From: a virus
Direction: 5' to 3' (one strand)
IMG/VR virus record: IMGVR_UViG_3300036832_000646
Coordinates: 1-41,441 of that record
DNA: 41,441 bases
The notes below the pieces were generated by a model. It searched no databases, was not told where the DNA came from, and saw only the letters and a program-made list of their open reading frames with translations. Both the position numbers and the translations under genes were made by a program. This document shows positions 38,005 to 41,441 of the stretch, in pieces (position 1 is the first letter of the stretch; every line of letters begins with the position of its first letter).

Positions 38005-39281
38005 CCACGTTAGATATTGGTGCTGTTATATCCCCTCTGAACAAAATCCTCCCAGTCTCTGATATCGTTCCATATTCCCGGAATTCGCGCACCCATTCAT
38101 CAGTCCAAATCGCCCAAATCGCCGCATCAATCAGGGAGTTCGGTTGGACCAATCCAGTTTTGGTCGATAACGAGAACATCCTCATCGCAGGACATGGCCG
38201 CCTCGAGGCCGCCAAGCTCCTCGGCCTCGCCAATGTCCCCGCCATGGTCATCGAGGGACTGTCCGACGCCCAAAAGCAAGCGCTGCGCCTCGCCGACAAC
38301 AAACTCGCCCTCAACGCCGGCTGGGACGACGACCTGCTGCGCACCGAACTCATGGACCTGCGCGATGTCGGGTTCGACCTCGGCTTAACCGGCTTCGGCG
38401 ACGACGAACTCGCGGCCATCTTCGCCGATCACACCACGGGCCTCACCGATCCCGACGATGTGCCAGAGGCACCGCTCGAGCCGGTGTCGCGCCTCGGCGA
38501 CGTGTGGCTGCTCGGGCGTCACCGCCTGGTGTGCGGCGATGCAACCTCCGAGGTCGACGTGTCGCTCGCACTCGCCGGCGTCCGCCCGCACCTCATGGTC
38601 ACCGATCCGCCCTATGGGGTGGATTACGATCCAGCGTGGCGCAGTGACCCAAGCGTGGCTGCCCGCATCCGCCATCCCAAGAAGGGCGCAGTCGGAGAAG
38701 TGGCCAACGACCACAACGCCGACTGGCGAGATGCGTGGCTGCTGTTTAGTGGCGATGTGGCCTACGTCTGGCATGCAGGCAACAAGGCGCACGTTGTTGC
38801 CGAAAGCCTGATGGCAGCGGGCCTGGAGATCAGATCGCAGGTCGTGTGGGCCAAGCATCGGTTCGTCATCGGCCGCGGTCACTATCATCCACAGCACGAG
38901 CCGTGCTGGTACGCTGTGCGCAACCATGGGCACTGGCAGGGCGACAGAACGCAGTCAACGCTCTGGACCATAGATGCGCACCAACGATCCGAAACCGGCC
39001 ACAGCGCGCAGAAGCCAGTCGAGTGCATGCGCCGCCCGATCGAGAACAACTCCAGCCCAGGCCAAGCCGTCTACGACCCGTTCGTGGGATCGGGAACAAC
39101 GCTGATCGCCGCCGAAATGACCGGCCGCTCATGCCACGCCATCGAGATCAGCCCGGCATATTGCGATGTGTCGGTCCTCCGCTGGCAGGCGTTCACCGGC
39201 AGCATCGCAACCCGCCCAGACGGCACACCATTCGGAGCAGCCCATGCGGAGACGCGGCAAGCCACCGCACCAGCCGACTGA
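37983..39281 (+). CDS. ParB-domain DNA methyltransferase (beta class)
   Basis: 432 residues from TTG 37983, which overlaps the previous gene by 22 bases; no ATG is available near the start. Residues about 20-130 are ParB-like: PYSRNSRTHSSVQIAQIAAS, IREFGWTNPVLVDNEN, GHGRLEAAKLLGL. Then the methyltransferase: motif IV LMVTDPPYGVDYDPAWR and, near the end, SAM motif YDPFVGSGTTLIAAEMTGR. ParB-methylase fusions are common in phages and mobile elements. Target sequence unknown; protection from host nucleases or control of GcrA-type regulation are options. Confidence 0.8.
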   Translation: MVDEQRITTLDIGAVISPLNKILPVSDIVPYSRNSRTHSSVQIAQIAASIREFGWTNPVLVDNENILIAGHGRLEAAKLLGLANVPAMVIEGLSDAQKQALRLADNKLALNAGWDDDLLRTELMDLRDVGFDLGLTGFGDDELAAIFADHTTGLTDPDDVPEAPLEPVSRLGDVWLLGRHRLVCGDATSEVDVSLALAGVRPHLMVTDPPYGVDYDPAWRSDPSVAARIRHPKKGAVGEVANDHNADWRDAWLLFSGDVAYVWHAGNKAHVVAESLMAAGLEIRSQVVWAKHRFVIGRGHYHPQHEPCWYAVRNHGHWQGDRTQSTLWTIDAHQRSETGHSAQKPVECMRRPIENNSSPGQAVYDPFVGSGTTLIAAEMTGRSCHAIEISPAYCDVSVLRWQAFTGSIATRPDGTPFGAAHAETRQATAPAD

Positions 39282-39639
39282 GAAGCTGCGCCGCCAGGTC
39301 ATGACCATGACCGGCCTCGGCATCATCCAGGACGACATCGCGCGCTTCATCGAGATCGACGACAAGACGCTGCGCAAGCATTACCGCCGCGAACTCGACA
39401 CTGGTGCCATTGAGGCCAACATGCGCGTTGCCGGCTCGCTGTTTACCATGGCGACCCAGGACAAGGTGCCGGCCGCCGCGATATTCTGGCTGAAGGCCCG
39501 CATGGGCTGGAAAGAAACCCAAGACCTCAACGTTGCCGGCTCCTACGTCATCGAAACCGGCGTTCCGCGCCGCGATGGCTCCATCATCACAGGCGTGCCG
39601 CGAGCTAATGGCCTCATCATCGACCAGGAAACGGATTAG
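39244..39639 (+). CDS. Terminase small subunit
   Basis: 131 residues from ATG 39244, inside the end of the methyltransferase gene. Basic N-terminus, then the small-terminase HTH: LRRQVMTMTGLGIIQDDIAR, FIEIDDKTLRKHYRREL, then a helical EANMRVAGSLFTMATQDKVP and AAAIFWLKARMGWKE. This pattern is common in phage small terminases that choose the packaging site. The large subunit follows with a 32-base overlap. Confidence 0.78.
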   Translation: MRRRGKPPHQPTEKLRRQVMTMTGLGIIQDDIARFIEIDDKTLRKHYRRELDTGAIEANMRVAGSLFTMATQDKVPAAAIFWLKARMGWKETQDLNVAGSYVIETGVPRRDGSIITGVPRANGLIIDQETD

Positions 39640-40921
39640 CTGCGGCGCCTACCGGCCGCGCCCGCAGTTCGTGCCCTTCCACCAACGCACCCAACGCTGG
39701 GCCTGCCTCGTCGTCCATCGTCGCGCCGGCAAAACCGTCGCATCCGTCATGGATCTCGTCGATGCAGCACTGCGCTGCCGCAAACCCGAAGGCCGCTTCT
39801 CCTATCTCGCGCCCACCTACGCCCAGGCCAAAGATGCAAGCTGGCAATACCTCAAGCGCTTCACCGCCGACATCCCAGGCATCGAACAGCGCGAGTCCGA
39901 CCTCATGGTGCGCTTTCCGAACGGTAGCCGCGTTCGTCTATACGGCTCCGAGAACTACGACCGGCTGCGCGGCACCTACGCCGATGGCGTCGTGCTCGAC
40001 GAATACGGCGACATCGATCCGCGCGCCTGGCCCGAGGTGCTGCGTCCGTCGCTCGCCGACCGCGAAGGCTGGGCCGTGTTCATCGGCACTCCTAAGGGCC
40101 GTAATGCATTCCACGATGTCCATCGAGAAGCCCAGGACAATCCAGCTTGGTATTCACTCGTGCTGCGAGCTTCCGAAAGCGGATTGCTGCCACAGTCCGA
40201 ACTCGACGACATGCGCAGCCAGATGACCAGCGACCAGTATGACCAGGAACTAGAATGCAGCTTCGATGCCGCCATCCGCGGCAGCATCTACCGCAGCGAG
40301 CTCCACGAGATGGAAACCTCGGGTCGCATCTGCAGCGTGCCATACGATCCCGCCGTGCCGGTCTGGACCGCGTGGGATCTCGGCATCGGCGATGCCACCA
40401 GCATCTTCTGCGCGCAACTCGTCGGCCGCGAAATCCACATCATCGACTACCACGAGGACACCGGCCAATCGCTCACCAGCTACGTTGATTGGCTCGACAG
40501 CAAGCCCTATCGCTACGGCCTCGACCTGCTGCCGCACGACGCCGGCGCACGCGAGCTCGGCACCGGCAAGACACGGGAGGAACTGCTGCGCGCCAACGGC
40601 CGCAAGGTGCGTGTGCTGCCGCGCCAGGAGATTGACGACGGCATCAACGCGGCCAAGATGATGCTGGGACGCTGCTGGTTCGACAAGCAGCGCACCGAGC
40701 GGGCGCGAGAGTGCCTGGCGCACTATCACCGTGACTTCAACGACAAGATGGGCGTGTTCCGTGATGCGCCGGTGCATGACTGGAGCAGCCATTGCGCCGA
40801 TGCCCTGCGCACCTTGGCCATGGGCATTCAGGACGCGGCGCGGCTGCCGCAGCCGTTCAAGCCGCAGGTCGTGGTGCGCGATTACCCGAGCCGCGGCCAA
40901 ACCGCATGGATGACCATGTGA
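39608..40921 (+). CDS. Terminase large subunit
   Basis: 437 residues from ATG 39608, the only start that keeps the N-terminus short. Walker A is VVHRRAGKTVASVMDLVDAA, Walker B is GVVLDEYGDIDPRAWPEVLR, and a coupling motif GTPKGRNAF is followed by the RNase H-like nuclease: WTAWDLGIGDATSIFCAQLV, DLLPHDAGARELGTG and DWSSHCADALRTLAMG with its acidic residues. It pumps DNA into the procapsid and cuts the concatemer. The large-terminase type would predict the packaging mode. Confidence 0.9.
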   Translation: MASSSTRKRISCGAYRPRPQFVPFHQRTQRWACLVVHRRAGKTVASVMDLVDAALRCRKPEGRFSYLAPTYAQAKDASWQYLKRFTADIPGIEQRESDLMVRFPNGSRVRLYGSENYDRLRGTYADGVVLDEYGDIDPRAWPEVLRPSLADREGWAVFIGTPKGRNAFHDVHREAQDNPAWYSLVLRASESGLLPQSELDDMRSQMTSDQYDQELECSFDAAIRGSIYRSELHEMETSGRICSVPYDPAVPVWTAWDLGIGDATSIFCAQLVGREIHIIDYHEDTGQSLTSYVDWLDSKPYRYGLDLLPHDAGARELGTGKTREELLRANGRKVRVLPRQEIDDGINAAKMMLGRCWFDKQRTERARECLAHYHRDFNDKMGVFRDAPVHDWSSHCADALRTLAMGIQDAARLPQPFKPQVVVRDYPSRGQTAWMTM

Positions 40922-41079
40922 GCCGCAGCCGGCTTATCGCCTGGGGTGTCGCCCTGACTGGGGCGCAACTTGCCGCAGTCGTTCATTTGTTCACCCAGCA
41001 TGAGTTGAAGCGCGTGCTCCTACTGAAGGCAGTAAATAACCGGAAGGTGGCTCGTTTGATCAGGCGGGGGACGAGATGA
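40918..41079 (+). CDS. Small membrane-associated protein after terminase
   Basis: 53 residues from GTG 40918, overlapping the terL stop (GTGA); ATG 40906 is the alternative. One hydrophobic helix (LIAWGVALTGAQLAAVVHLF) is followed by a basic tail (RVLLLKAVNNRKVARLIRRG). Its TGA overlaps the next ATG. Could be a small holin-like or inner-membrane peptide; no family recognised. Confidence 0.5.
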   Translation: MSRSRLIAWGVALTGAQLAAVVHLFTQHELKRVLLLKAVNNRKVARLIRRGTR

Positions 41080-41441
41080 GCGGCACAACCAAAACCGAAT
41101 ACCAGGTGCAGCGGTTCGGCGGCTCGACCATGCCGGATGACCAGGCGACCGCCCGCTGGCTGAACGACCGCGCTGCCGAGGGGTGGGTGCTGCTCACGGT
41201 GGATGCCGGCGTCGGCTACTTCACACGCACCGCTGCCGCTCCCGCCAACATCTCGGTGCCGCACGTCAGCCAGACCGGCAACGTGCTGCACTGCACGATG
41301 GGCGAATGGAGCCACGAACCGACCTCGTATGCCTACCAGTGGCAGGGTGATGGCGAGGATGTCGGCACTAATTCGGCCGACTACACGCGCACACCGGGCG
41401 ATGTGGGCAAGACCGCGACCTGCATCGTCACCGCGTACAAT
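41076..41441 (+). CDS. DUF4177-like plus Ig-like domain protein, N-terminal part
   Basis: ATG 41076 overlaps the previous stop. The first 45 residues (EYQVQRFGG, ARWLNDRAAEGWVLLTVDAG) resemble DUF4177, a small fold with an AEGW motif. An Ig-like domain starts at about residue 55 (ISVPHVSQTGNVLHCTMGEW). The frame leaves the window and continues at bases 3-194, where the same Ig sequence is repeated. Total about 138 residues. Likely a surface-exposed virion or appendage protein. Confidence 0.72.
   Translation, partial: MSGTTKTEYQVQRFGGSTMPDDQATARWLNDRAAEGWVLLTVDAGVGYFTRTAAAPANISVPHVSQTGNVLHCTMGEWSHEPTSYAYQWQGDGEDVGTNSADYTRTPGDVGKTATCIVTAYN
41299..41441. repeat. Terminal redundancy, right copy
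   Basis: Matches bases 1-143 with differences at 41425, 41436 and 41437. Bases beyond about 41424 are less trustworthy than the left copy, because there the left copy gives the smoother protein end (TVTASNATGST). Confidence 0.9.

Overview
The window is almost certainly one complete genome of a temperate podovirus-like (P22-type head) phage, opened at an arbitrary point. The last 143 bases repeat the first 143 with three mismatches, and one reading frame (DUF4177-like/Ig-like protein) runs off the right end and resumes at the left end, so the circle would be about 41,298 bp. The DNA is GC-rich and densely packed, mostly with ATGA/GTGA stop-start overlaps. An alphaproteobacterial host is suggested by a GcrA-like regulator and two beta-class DNA methyltransferases. 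A PEP-CTERM sorting signal further suggests a host with an exosortase. The host assignment is inference.

Layout. (1) 39.2-41.4 kb and 0-8.9 kb, plus strand: small and large terminase, small membrane and Ig-like proteins, a miniature coat-protein paralogue, portal, scaffold, P22-type coat, gp4-like head-closure protein and gp10-like DNA-stabilisation protein. (2) 8.9-16.3 kb, plus: a fibre/appendage module with two pairs of duplicated genes, a repeat protein and a fibre gene that seems to start at AUA. (3) 16.3-21.4 kb, plus: ejection proteins and a lytic transglycosylase-NlpC/CHAP enzyme. (4) 21.4-22.4 kb, minus: a small operon with RHH regulator, secreted Cys-rich peptide, XhlA-like and other membrane proteins, probably lysis or envelope related. 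(5) 22.4-25.5 kb: a 569-aa candidate glycan-active spike, an HNH gene (minus), a PEP-CTERM protein, a lipoprotein-like protein and a terminator. (6) 25.6-28.0 kb, minus: early operon with an ERF annealing protein. (7) 28.3-28.9 kb: immunity region with divergent CI-like and Cro-like genes and two matched operator-promoters (PL and PR). (8) 28.8-39.3 kb, plus: GcrA-like protein, HTH proteins, HNH, VRR-NUC nuclease, ParB-like protein, a methyltransferase with an HNH gene nested out of frame inside it, a RepA/AAA ATPase followed by an iteron-like repeat cluster, a NusG/RfaH-like protein and a ParB-methyltransferase fusion leading into the terminase genes.

How it works together (inference). CI would hold PL and PR shut through a shared GCTTAG-N5-CTAAGC operator. 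When induced, PL drives recombination genes and PR drives Cro, GcrA, replication and methylation genes; the NusG-like protein sits just upstream of the late packaging and structural genes, where antitermination would be useful. No integrase, excisionase, tRNA or CRISPR array was seen. RepA-like ATPase, iteron-like repeats and a ParB-domain protein make an extrachromosomal (phage-plasmid) prophage worth considering. All assignments come from reading translations and recalled family motifs; no database search was possible.
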